Assembly (NCBI GenBank): GCA_900556875.1
Contig: USQQ01000006.1
Location: 42,070-106,069, forward strand
Source of the DNA: an uncultured Collinsella sp.
Lineage (GTDB): Bacteria; Actinomycetota; Coriobacteriia; Coriobacteriales; Coriobacteriaceae
DNA: 64,000 bases
Reading direction: 5' to 3'
The position numbers and the translations under genes are program-made. Position 1 is the stretch's first letter; every line of letters begins with the position of its first letter. The notes beneath the pieces are model-generated. The model saw only the letters and a list, made by a program, of their open reading frames with translations. It was not told where the DNA came from and ran no database searches. Below are positions 32,726 to 39,926 of the stretch, piece by piece.

Positions 32726-34420
32726 CTACTTGCGGTGAGCGCGATAGAACTCGATGAGCGCCTGGGTCGAAGCGTCCTGCTCGGCCTTGGCGGCGTCGTC
32801 GTGGAAGGCCGGGGTGATCTGCTTGGCAAGCTGCTTGCCCAGCTCGACGCCCCACTGGTCGTAGGAGTCGATGCCCCAGACCGTGCCCTCGACAAACGTG
32901 ATGTGCTCGTACAGGGCGATGAGCTCGCCGAGCGCAAACGGGGTCAGCGTGTCGCCGAAGATCGAGGTCGTCGGACGGTTGCCCTCAAAGCAGCGGGCCG
33001 GGACGATCTGCTCGGGCGTGCCCTCGGCGCGCACCTCATCGGCCGTCTTACCAAAAGCGAGCGCCTTGGTCTGGGCCAGGAAGTTGCCCAGGAACAGCTC
33101 GTGCACGTCCTGACCGCCATCGGTCGCAGGGTTGGCGGTATTGGCGAAGGCGATGAAATCGGCCGGAACCACCACGGTGCCCTGGTGCAGCAGCTGGTAG
33201 AAGGCATGCTGGCCGTTGGTGCCGGGCTCACCCCAGAAGATCTCACCGGTATCGGAGGTCACGGCGCTGCCGTCCCAGCGGACGTGCTTGCCGTTGGACT
33301 CCATGGTGAGCTGCTGCAGGTAGGCCGGGAAACGGTGCAGGTACTGGCAGTACGGAAGCACGGCGTGGCTCTTGGAACCGAAGAAGTTGACGTACCAGAC
33401 GTTGAACAAACCCATCAGCGCGACGGCATTGTTCTCGAGAGGCGTGTTGCAGAAGTACTCGTCGATGGCGTGGAAGCCCTCAAGGAACTGCTGGAAACGC
33501 TCGGGGCCGAGCACGACGATCAGCGACAGGCCCACGGCGGAGTCGACGGAGTAGCGGCCGCCGACCCAGTTCCAGAAACCAAAGGCGTTGGCCGGGTCGA
33601 TACCGAAAGCCTCGACCTTCTCGAGTGCGGTTGAAACAGCGACGAAGTGCTTTGCCACGGCCTCGGCGTTCTGCTCATCGGAGCCATCGATGGCGCCCTG
33701 TGCCTTGAGCTGCTCGAGCATCCAGGTCTTGACCTCGCGGGCGTTGGTGAGGGTCTCGAGCGTGGTGAAGGTCTTGGAGACGATGATCACGAGCGTGGTC
33801 TCGGGATCCAGGCCGCGGAGCTTCTCGGCCTGGTCGTTGGGGTCGATGTTGGAAATGTAGCGGCAGTCGATACCGGCGTCGGCATAGGGACGCAGGGCCT
33901 CGTAGGCCATGACCGGGCCCAGATCGGAGCCGCCGATGCCGATGGACACCAGATGCTCGATCCTCTTGCCGGTGACACCCTTCCACTCACCGGAGCGCAC
34001 GCGCTCGGCGAAGGCATACATGCGGTCGAGAACCTCGTGCACGTCGGCGACGACGTCCTGGCCGTCGACGATGAGCTGGCCCTTCTCGGTTGCCGGGCGG
34101 CGAAGCGCGGTGTGCAGGACGGCGCGGTCCTCGGTGGTGTTGATGTGCTCACCGGAGAACATGGCGTCGCGGCGCTCCTCGAGCTTCACCTCGCGGGCAA
34201 GATCGCACAGCAGCTTGACGGTCTCATCGGTCACCAGGTTCTTGGACAAGTCGAAGTGCAGGTCACCGGCGTCAAAGCTCAGCTTGTTCACGCGCTCTGC
34301 ATCGGCGGCGAACCAGGCCTTAAGGTCGATACCCTCGGCCTCGAGCTTCTCCTGATGGGCCTCGAGCGCCTTCCAAGCGGCGGTCGACGTAGCGTCGATA
34401 GGTGCGGCAACAGTTGCCAT
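32726..34420 (-). CDS. pgi: Glucose-6-phosphate isomerase
   Basis: Interconverts glucose 6-phosphate and fructose 6-phosphate in glycolysis. The 564 residues show the PGI signatures: SIGIGGSDLGPVMAYEAL, the SKTFTTLET phosphate-binding loop, GGRYSVDSAVGL, and QYLHRFPAYLQQLTMESNGK, with the C-terminal DSYDQWGVELGK. The length and the long form match enterobacterial-type PGI. GAGGAGG lies five bases before ATG 34420. Glucose 6-phosphate released by the FrlB-like step of the nearby island would feed this enzyme. Confidence 0.95.
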   Translation of the reverse strand: MATVAAPIDATSTAAWKALEAHQEKLEAEGIDLKAWFAADAERVNKLSFDAGDLHFDLSKNLVTDETVKLLCDLAREVKLEERRDAMFSGEHINTTEDRAVLHTALRRPATEKGQLIVDGQDVVADVHEVLDRMYAFAERVRSGEWKGVTGKRIEHLVSIGIGGSDLGPVMAYEALRPYADAGIDCRYISNIDPNDQAEKLRGLDPETTLVIIVSKTFTTLETLTNAREVKTWMLEQLKAQGAIDGSDEQNAEAVAKHFVAVSTALEKVEAFGIDPANAFGFWNWVGGRYSVDSAVGLSLIVVLGPERFQQFLEGFHAIDEYFCNTPLENNAVALMGLFNVWYVNFFGSKSHAVLPYCQYLHRFPAYLQQLTMESNGKHVRWDGSAVTSDTGEIFWGEPGTNGQHAFYQLLHQGTVVVPADFIAFANTANPATDGGQDVHELFLGNFLAQTKALAFGKTADEVRAEGTPEQIVPARCFEGNRPTTSIFGDTLTPFALGELIALYEHITFVEGTVWGIDSYDQWGVELGKQLAKQITPAFHDDAAKAEQDASTQALIEFYRAHRK

Positions 34421-34541
34421 AGAGTCCTCCTCAGCATACGGGCGCACGCCTCCATGCGCCCGGACATTCAGATGCCACTATTCTAGCGCAGGTCAAGACT
34501 ATAATCAGCGAGCGTTGCCAATCGGCCCCCAAACGGCAACC

Positions 34542-34574
34542 GACCAAAAAGGGACAGGTTTATTTTGGCAGGTC
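34542..34574. repeat. Short hairpin repeat with GGGACAGGTT core (copy 3)
   Basis: CCAAAA (34544-34549) and TTTTGG (34563-34568), with outer GACC/GGTC, enclose GGGACAGGTT (34551-34560). The core matches the copies at 5528 and 6743 while the stem is entirely different yet still self-complementary. Confidence 0.5.
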
Positions 34575-34619
34575 AAACGCTTTACCAACCAATAATAACC
34601 CATCCCTTTATGCCAAATA

Positions 34620-35144
34620 TTAGGCCGCGGCGCAGACGCTACCGAGCAACTCACGCAGAGGAGACCCGATGCCCTCCAGCAGTTCGGGCGCGATGATGGC
34701 AAAAACGGGAACCTCGCCGGCGCCCACGACGGCAGGCACCTTGCCCTCCGAGACAATGCATCCATAAGGGACAAAGCCGTCCTCACCGTCATCAAGCGCC
34801 GCCATGCGACGCGCGAGTTCGCGCGCAAAGCCAGCAGTATCGGCATCGCCAATCGCCAGGACAAAGTCCACGCCCTCGTCGGTCGCCAGGGCCACGGCCT
34901 CATCGACCAAATCGTCTCCCCCGTCGCCCCCGACCAAGCCGCAGCGGAAAAGCACACGCTCGAGCAGGGCGCGATCGAGCGAGCCCAGCGCCGCCGAAAC
35001 GAGCTCATCACGCGTGTGCTTGTCGCCTCCCAGCACGACCAGTGCCTTGGTGTCGCCATAGTGGGCAACCAATCGCCCGCACCAGCGAGCCACATCCCCA
35101 TCCGCAACCAAGCGCGTCGGCATACCAAACCCATAGTTGACCAT
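34620..35144 (-). CDS. Reduced iron-alcohol-dehydrogenase-like N-terminal domain
   Basis: 174 residues. The start VNYGFGMPTRLVADG and the later VDFVLAIGDADTAGFA align by eye with the N-terminal nucleotide-binding half of Fe-containing alcohol dehydrogenases (xNPTKxVFGxG, then GGGSxID). The glycine-rich loop has become GDADTAG, and the metal-binding C-terminal half, normally about 200 more residues, is absent. No frameshifted remainder is seen nearby, so it is either a stable truncated domain of new use or a decaying gene. ATG 35144 is chosen because the motif begins there; the ribosome binding site (GGGG, GAAGGG further up) is mediocre. Confidence 0.55.
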   Translation of the reverse strand: MVNYGFGMPTRLVADGDVARWCGRLVAHYGDTKALVVLGGDKHTRDELVSAALGSLDRALLERVLFRCGLVGGDGGDDLVDEAVALATDEGVDFVLAIGDADTAGFARELARRMAALDDGEDGFVPYGCIVSEGKVPAVVGAGEVPVFAIIAPELLEGIGSPLRELLGSVCAAA

Positions 35145-35294
35145 TATCCCCACAACCCTTCCGTGCTTTATGGTGGTATCAATCGTTAGCCTCATGCTAC
35201 GAAGCGAGGTTTTCCGAGCTGTTTCGCGCTCTTTAGAGCTGCGTTAAAAACCCGATGCAACCGCACGACCATACCTGCCAAAAAGGGGCAGGTT

Positions 35295-35323
35295 TTGACG
35301 GTGTCCGGTCGAGCAGGTATTAT
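35295..35323 (+). promoter_or_regulatory. Promoter of the Y-family polymerase operon
   Basis: TTGACG (35295-35300), a 17-base spacer and TATTAT (35318-35323) form a near-consensus housekeeping promoter. Transcription would begin near 35330, within the first of two SOS boxes. Confidence 0.7.
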
Positions 35324-35354
35324 CGAACAGGTATTCGATAAGAACATGTGTTTG
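35324..35354. promoter_or_regulatory. Two tandem LexA (SOS) boxes
   Basis: CGAACAGGTATTCG (35324-35337) and AGAACATGTGTTTG (35341-35354) each match the Gram-positive LexA consensus CGAACRNRYGTTYG at all but one position. They lie directly downstream of the -10 box, where bound LexA would block initiation. Their centres are 17 bases apart. Confidence 0.75.
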
Positions 35355-35366
35355 ATGGGAGGGCGC

Positions 35367-36872
35367 GTGGGGCACGAGCGTCACACCTATATCTGCATCG
35401 ACCTTAAGACGTTTTACGCCAGTGTCGAGTGCGTCGACCGCGGACTCGACCCACTCACTACGTGCCTGGTCGTTGCCGACGAATCGCGCGGGCGCACGAC
35501 CATCTGCCTCGCCATCACACAGGCTATGAAGGACCTCGGGATACACAACCGCTGCCGTCTGTTCGAGATTCCCGACGGCATCGACTGCATCAAGGCCGTA
35601 CCGCGCATGCAGCACTACATGGAGGTGTCGGCGAAAATCTACGGCATCTATCTGGAATACGTGAGTCCGCAAGACATTCACGTCTACTCCATCGACGAAT
35701 GCTTTATCGACGTGACGCCCTATCTGGACCTCTATCACACCGATGCGGAAGGGTTCGCCTGCACGCTGCGCGACGAGGTCTTGGCGCGCACCGGCATCAC
35801 GGCGACGGTCGGCATCGGCCCCAACCTATTCCAGGCCAAGGTAGCGCTCGACATTACCGCCAAGCACGTACCCAGCCGCATCGGCATACTCGACGACGGG
35901 ACCTTTCGCAAGGAGATCTGGCCCCATCGCCCCATCACCGACATCTGGGGCATCGGCCCCGGCGTGGCGGCCCGTCTCGAAAAGTACGGCGTCTACGATC
36001 TGATGGGCGTCGCCGCGCTCGACGAAAACCTGCTTTACGATGAGCTCGGCGTCAATGCCGAATATCTCATCGACCACGCCTTCGGGCGCGAGCCGACAAC
36101 CATCGCCGATATCCAAGCCTATCGCCCGCAAGCGACCTCGACCACCACAGGACAGGTGCTCTCGAAGGGCTATGCCTACGAGCAGGCCTACACCGTCTTG
36201 CGCGAGATGGTCGACAACGCCGTGTTGGATCTAGTCGATAAGCACGTGGTCTGCGACAGCATCTCGCTCTTTGTGGGCTACGCGAGCGAGCGCGCCGACA
36301 TACGCCGGCTCAACGCCAGCGGCACGGCGCAGTATATAGACGGCTGCGGACACCTGCGCTCGAGCACCTCGGGCATCGAGCCCGCAGCGACCGATGGCCC
36401 CGAGCTCGCGCCCCGTGCTCCCAAGCCCGTCCAGCGCAATGACGAAAGGCGTCGCCTGGTGCGCGAAGCGCAGGCAATCGATGGCATCTTTGTGGGAGAG
36501 CATGGCGGCAAACCGCGTGGTGGCTATGCCGCACTCTTTGCGCACTCCAACGCCTCGCGCAAGCTGCCCGAGCGCACTAACTCGTTTAAGAAGATCATGG
36601 GCTATTTTGATGAGCTCTGGGCGCAGACTGTCGATCCCAAACGACCGGTCAAGCGCATCAACCTTGGATTTGGCAACCTCATGCCCGAGGAATTTACCAC
36701 CATCGATCTGTTCAGCGATATCGAGGCCGATGAGCGCGAGCGCGACCTGGCGCGCGCCGTCCTGGCCGTGAAAGGCAAGTACGGCAAGAACGCGCTCGTC
36801 AAGGGATTAAGCTTTACCGCCGGCGCCACCGCGCGCGAACGCAACGACCAAGTTGGAGGACACCGTGCCTAA
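35367..36872 (+). CDS. Y-family DNA polymerase (UmuC/UvrX type)
   Basis: 501 residues of a translesion polymerase that copies damaged DNA. Palm motifs CIDLKTFYASVEC and YSIDECFID carry the catalytic acidic residues; the thumb has DIWGIGPGVAARL; the little finger follows around SKGYAYEQAYTVL. The insert-rich C-terminal part resembles Bacillus UvrX/YqjW rather than DinB. GTG 35367 with GGGAGGG three to four bases upstream is preferred, because ATG 35346 lies inside an SOS box and lacks a ribosome binding site. The downstream YolD gene overlaps its stop. Expression should be damage-inducible. Confidence 0.88.
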   Translation: MGHERHTYICIDLKTFYASVECVDRGLDPLTTCLVVADESRGRTTICLAITQAMKDLGIHNRCRLFEIPDGIDCIKAVPRMQHYMEVSAKIYGIYLEYVSPQDIHVYSIDECFIDVTPYLDLYHTDAEGFACTLRDEVLARTGITATVGIGPNLFQAKVALDITAKHVPSRIGILDDGTFRKEIWPHRPITDIWGIGPGVAARLEKYGVYDLMGVAALDENLLYDELGVNAEYLIDHAFGREPTTIADIQAYRPQATSTTTGQVLSKGYAYEQAYTVLREMVDNAVLDLVDKHVVCDSISLFVGYASERADIRRLNASGTAQYIDGCGHLRSSTSGIEPAATDGPELAPRAPKPVQRNDERRRLVREAQAIDGIFVGEHGGKPRGGYAALFAHSNASRKLPERTNSFKKIMGYFDELWAQTVDPKRPVKRINLGFGNLMPEEFTTIDLFSDIEADERERDLARAVLAVKGKYGKNALVKGLSFTAGATARERNDQVGGHRA

Positions 36873-37290
36873 ACCCAAACAACAGCCCGTGCGCCCGCCG
36901 ACCGCCTTCGAACGCCTGGCGGACCCCGAGGGCAGGCGCCGCGCCGCCGACCCCAAGCTCACCGCCAACGGCTCCGTCCGCGCCGGCCGTGCCGCGCAGT
37001 TTATGCCCTTTGCCGCCCTCACGGGATACTACGAACTCGTGCGCAAGCAGGAAATCACCGTCGAGTCAAAACGTGAGCTCACGGAAGAAAAAGCCCTCGT
37101 ACTTTCTAAAAAGCTCGAGGGTCTCAAACGTGGCGACTTGGTTCGTGTCACCTATTACGATACATACGGCTATCGCAGCCGCACCGGCATCCTCGACGAG
37201 GCGCTCCCCGCCTTCAAGCTCCTCAAGCTCCGAGACATCGCCATCGACTTCGACGACATCCAAGACATCGAACTGCGCGGACGAGCCTAG
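36865..37290 (+). CDS. YolD-like protein
   Basis: 141 residues. RAAQFMPFAALTGYYELVRKQE is the YolD-family signature (RxxxFxPFAALxG), followed by a small beta domain around LVRVTYYDTYGYR. In Bacillus, YolD-like genes sit in operons with UvrX-type polymerases and are predicted to be UmuD-like partners; the mechanism is not established. GTG 36865 has GGAGG five bases upstream and overlaps the polymerase stop by eight bases, so the pair is coupled and shares the SOS promoter. Confidence 0.8.
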   Translation: MPKPKQQPVRPPTAFERLADPEGRRRAADPKLTANGSVRAGRAAQFMPFAALTGYYELVRKQEITVESKRELTEEKALVLSKKLEGLKRGDLVRVTYYDTYGYRSRTGILDEALPAFKLLKLRDIAIDFDDIQDIELRGRA

Positions 37291-37316
37291 CCAAGGAAGC
37301 GCATCCAGGGCGGCGC

Positions 37317-37700
37317 TTACAGCGTCATGACGTAGTAGCCCGCGTCTTTCACGGCCGTCTCGAGGACACCACGATCAACCGGCTGCTTAGAGCGCACGCG
37401 TGCCGTGTGGTCCGCATACGTCACCGTTGCCCACACGCCATCCAGCGCATTGAGGGCATTGGCTACGTTCTGAGCGCAGCCGTCACAGCTCATGCCGCCG
37501 ATGAGCAGCTCATCGCTATAGGGATAGTGTGACGCATCGGTATCCACCACAACAACCTTTTTGGCCTTCTTGCCGCTCGTACCATCGCTGCAGCAACTCT
37601 TCCCGTGTGTCGAAGCGGCAATGCGACGCAGTCCAAAAAACATGCCGACGGCAATGACGGCCAGCACGATGAGATTCGCAGGGTTGAGCAAGTCACTCAT
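37317..37700 (-). CDS. Membrane-anchored HMA-domain metal-binding protein
   Basis: 127 residues: one N-terminal membrane helix (about 8-28), a Cys-containing linker (GKSCCSDG), and a C-terminal heavy-metal-associated domain at about 65-127 with IGGMSCDGCAQNV, the CxxC that binds Cu(I). Such proteins act as copper chaperones or sensors at the membrane. ATG 37700 has AAGGGGAG three bases upstream. The site ATACCCC...GGGGTGT at 37730-37746 in its promoter region resembles a CsoR operator, supporting copper rather than another metal. Confidence 0.8.
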   Translation of the reverse strand: MSDLLNPANLIVLAVIAVGMFFGLRRIAASTHGKSCCSDGTSGKKAKKVVVVDTDASHYPYSDELLIGGMSCDGCAQNVANALNALDGVWATVTYADHTARVRSKQPVDRGVLETAVKDAGYYVMTL

Positions 37701-37729
37701 GCGCTCCCCTTTCAAGTAGCACTATCTAG

Positions 37730-37746
37730 ATACCCCCATGGGGTGT
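37730..37746. promoter_or_regulatory. CsoR-type copper operator
   Basis: ATACCCC and GGGGTGT, three bases apart, form a pseudo-palindrome with one mismatch, like the GC-rich operators bound by Cu(I) sensor CsoR. It lies 30 bases before the HMA-protein start. No csoR gene is in the window. Confidence 0.5.
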
Positions 37747-37808
37747 CCCCATCTTAACCCAAAATCATGTCTGTTCGGTCAATTAGTTTCCCTCTTCAAA
37801 CTTTTTTG

Positions 37809-37836
37809 TTGACCATGGCTTACTTTCGTGTATAAG
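37809..37836 (+). promoter_or_regulatory. Promoter of the DUF3793 gene
   Basis: TTGACC (37809-37814), 16 bases, TATAAG (37831-37836). Directly after it CCTAGGCTAAC contains the core TAGGCTAAC of DtxR/IdeR iron boxes, though the outer positions do not match. Confidence 0.55.
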
Positions 37837-37874
37837 TTTTCCTAGGCTAACAGTTTAGATCCGTAAGGAGCGCC

Positions 37875-38579
37875 GTGACTCGAACCATAGACATCCCAAC
37901 GTTTCAGGCAGCGGTCGTGCGCAACTGCTCTCCCACGCTCGCGGGCATCAAGCCGGCATCGCTCTTTACCTATCCAGGCACCTACGCCCACGGGAACGGC
38001 TCGACCACAACCGAAACCATCGCAGAACGCCGAGCACGCCTGCTCAACGTTATCGCCCAGTGCAATCGCGAGCTTGACCCGCTCGGCATCCACCTGAGTG
38101 TTTTGGTCTGGCGGCCCTGCGGAGCACTCGTGTACGTGTACCGAGCCAAAAGCCTCGCCACCTATTTCGCAGACCCTCGCGCCCAAACAGCGCTCGCCTC
38201 GGAAGGCTACGACACGAGAGACCTTTCGACATGCCTCGTGCATTTGGCATCACGCATCACGCTCGCGAGCAATAACGTCGCGGAATGCGCCTGCAGCCAG
38301 ACTCGATGCGCACTACCCCAGCAAGCTAGCTGCAGCAACGACTGCACCTGCGAGTTTCCGCACGAAATAGGCTACTTCCTTGGATATCCCTACGACGACG
38401 TGCACGAGTTTATCGTCCAGCGCGGCGAGAACTACAAGGTCTTTGGAGCTTGGAAGGTCTACACGAATGTCGAGCAAGCGCTTGCGATGTTTGACGCCTA
38501 CCGCGCTTGCACTCAATACCTCACCTTTGTCTATCAGCAGGGCTGCAGCTTGGCGCAACTTGCCCAGGCAACCCGATAG
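37875..38579 (+). CDS. DUF3793 family protein
   Basis: 234 residues. The domain is recognised from ASLFTYP, NRELDPLGIHLSVLVWRPCG, ALVYVYR and the C-terminal FPHEIGYFLGYPYDDVHEFI. A Cys-rich insert (CACSQTRC...CSNDCTC, about 138-160) could hold a metal or cluster and is unusual. DUF3793 genes occur in gut anaerobes beside flavodoxin and ferrous-iron transport genes; the function is unknown, and a heme- or iron-related role is only suspected. GTG 37875 has AAGGAG four bases upstream. The flavodoxin gene follows after 46 bases. Confidence 0.8.
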   Translation: MTRTIDIPTFQAAVVRNCSPTLAGIKPASLFTYPGTYAHGNGSTTTETIAERRARLLNVIAQCNRELDPLGIHLSVLVWRPCGALVYVYRAKSLATYFADPRAQTALASEGYDTRDLSTCLVHLASRITLASNNVAECACSQTRCALPQQASCSNDCTCEFPHEIGYFLGYPYDDVHEFIVQRGENYKVFGAWKVYTNVEQALAMFDAYRACTQYLTFVYQQGCSLAQLAQATR

Positions 38580-38625
38580 AACATAGAAGCCGCGGCAACC
38601 TGCCGCACAACTGAAAGGACTCAAC

Positions 38626-39045
38626 ATGAGCAAGATCGCCGTCGTCTACTGGAGCGGCACGGGCAACACCGAGGCCATGGCAAACCTCGTCGCCGAAGGC
38701 GCCACGTCCGCGGGTGCCGAGACTGAGGTCATCCCCTGCGCCGACTTCTCTGCCGACAAGGCCGCCGAATATGATGCCTTCGCCTTCGGCTGCCCCGCCA
38801 TGGGCTCCGAGGAACTCGAGTACGATGAGTTCCAGCCGATGTGGGACGAGGTCAAGGAGACTCTCGGCGACAAGAAGGTCGTCCTCTTTGGCTCCTATTC
38901 GTGGGCCGAGGGCGAGTGGATGGACAACTGGAAGGCCGACGCCGACGAGGCCGGCGTCAACGTCGTGGACTCCACCATCTGCTACGATGCGCCCGACGAT
39001 GAGGGCGAGGCGGCCTGCAAGGCCCTCGGAGCCGAGCTCGCGTAA
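38626..39045 (+). CDS. Flavodoxin
   Basis: A 139-residue short-chain flavodoxin, an FMN electron carrier that can replace ferredoxin when iron is short. The phosphate-binding loop WSGTGNTEAMA (about 9-19), the FGCPAMGSEEL loop and FGSYSWAEGEWM, whose aromatic residues stack on FMN, are all present. AAAGGA lies six bases before the ATG. Co-transcription with the DUF3793 gene is likely, and a strong terminator follows. Confidence 0.92.
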   Translation: MSKIAVVYWSGTGNTEAMANLVAEGATSAGAETEVIPCADFSADKAAEYDAFAFGCPAMGSEELEYDEFQPMWDEVKETLGDKKVVLFGSYSWAEGEWMDNWKADADEAGVNVVDSTICYDAPDDEGEAACKALGAELA

Positions 39046-39095
39046 CGAAACCAGGCCTCCAAAAGAGCCTGTATCACAGCGCATCCCCATCCCTA

Positions 39096-39141
39096 CAAAA
39101 GAGCGGGGGCTGGATTCAAGTCCAGCCCCCGCTCTTTTGTA
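39096..39141. terminator. Strong bidirectional terminator
   Basis: A perfect 19-base stem (39096-39114 with 39121-39139) around a six-base loop, with CAAAA and TTTTG at the ends. It separates the convergent flavodoxin and ABC-importer operons. Confidence 0.9.
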
Positions 39142-39161
39142 ACGGCAGTTACATCAACCGG

Positions 39162-39914
39162 CTACGAGATATTTCCCAAGAACGCCTTGGTGCGCTCGCT
39201 CTTGGGGTGGTCGAAGACCTCGCTCGGCGTACCCTCTTCCACAATGACGCCGCCGTCCATAAAGACGACGCGGTCGGCGACATCGCGGGCAAAGCCCATC
39301 TCGTGCGTCACGACGATCATGGTCATGCCGTCGCGTGCCAGGTCGCGCATGACACCCAGGACGTCGCGCACGAGCTCGGGGTCGAGCGCCGAGGTGGCCT
39401 CGTCAAAGAGCATGACGTGCGGGTTCATCGACAGGGCGCGGGCGATGGCAACGCGCTGCTGCTGACCGCCCGAGAGCTGGCTCGGCATAAAGTCGATACG
39501 CTCGGCAAGACCGACCTTGGTCAGCTCCTCGACGGCAATTTTCTCGGCCTCTTCCTTGCTGCGCTTGAGCACCTTCTGCTGCGCGAGTATGACGTTCTTT
39601 TTGACTGAGAGGTGCGGGAACAAATTGAACTGCTGGAACACCATACCCAGATGCGTGCGCACCTTGTTAAGATCGACGCCCTTGGCGCACACGTCCACAC
39701 CCTCAACGACAATCGAGCCACTCGTGGGATGCTCAAGACGGTTGATGCAGCGAAGCATCGTCGACTTACCCGAGCCCGAGGGACCCAGAACTACGACGAC
39801 CTCGCCCTTGTGCACATCCAGATCGATATCGCGCAGGACCACGTTATCGCCAAAGGCCTTCTGGAGGTTCTTGATGCTGACGACGACCTCGTTCGAGTTA
39901 TTGGTTTCGCTCAT
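39162..39914 (-). CDS. Polar amino-acid ABC transporter, ATPase
   Basis: 250 residues: Walker A GPSGSGKST, Q-loop FQQFNLFPH, signature LSGGQQQRVAIARAL, Walker B VMLFDEATSALD, H-loop VVTHEMGFA. This is the GlnQ/HisP type that powers uptake of amino acids such as glutamine, arginine or cystine. Twelve bases separate it from the permease gene upstream, so it is the last gene of the SBP-permease-ATPase operon. The substrate cannot be read from the ATPase. Confidence 0.92.
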   Translation of the reverse strand: MSETNNSNEVVVSIKNLQKAFGDNVVLRDIDLDVHKGEVVVVLGPSGSGKSTMLRCINRLEHPTSGSIVVEGVDVCAKGVDLNKVRTHLGMVFQQFNLFPHLSVKKNVILAQQKVLKRSKEEAEKIAVEELTKVGLAERIDFMPSQLSGGQQQRVAIARALSMNPHVMLFDEATSALDPELVRDVLGVMRDLARDGMTMIVVTHEMGFARDVADRVVFMDGGVIVEEGTPSEVFDHPKSERTKAFLGNIS

Positions 39915-39926
39915 GATAGGACCTCC

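Noticed and set aside
37838..37858. Full DtxR/IdeR iron box after the DUF3793 promoter
   Set aside because: Only the central nine bases TAGGCTAAC match; the flanking positions do not, so I report it only as a partial resemblance.
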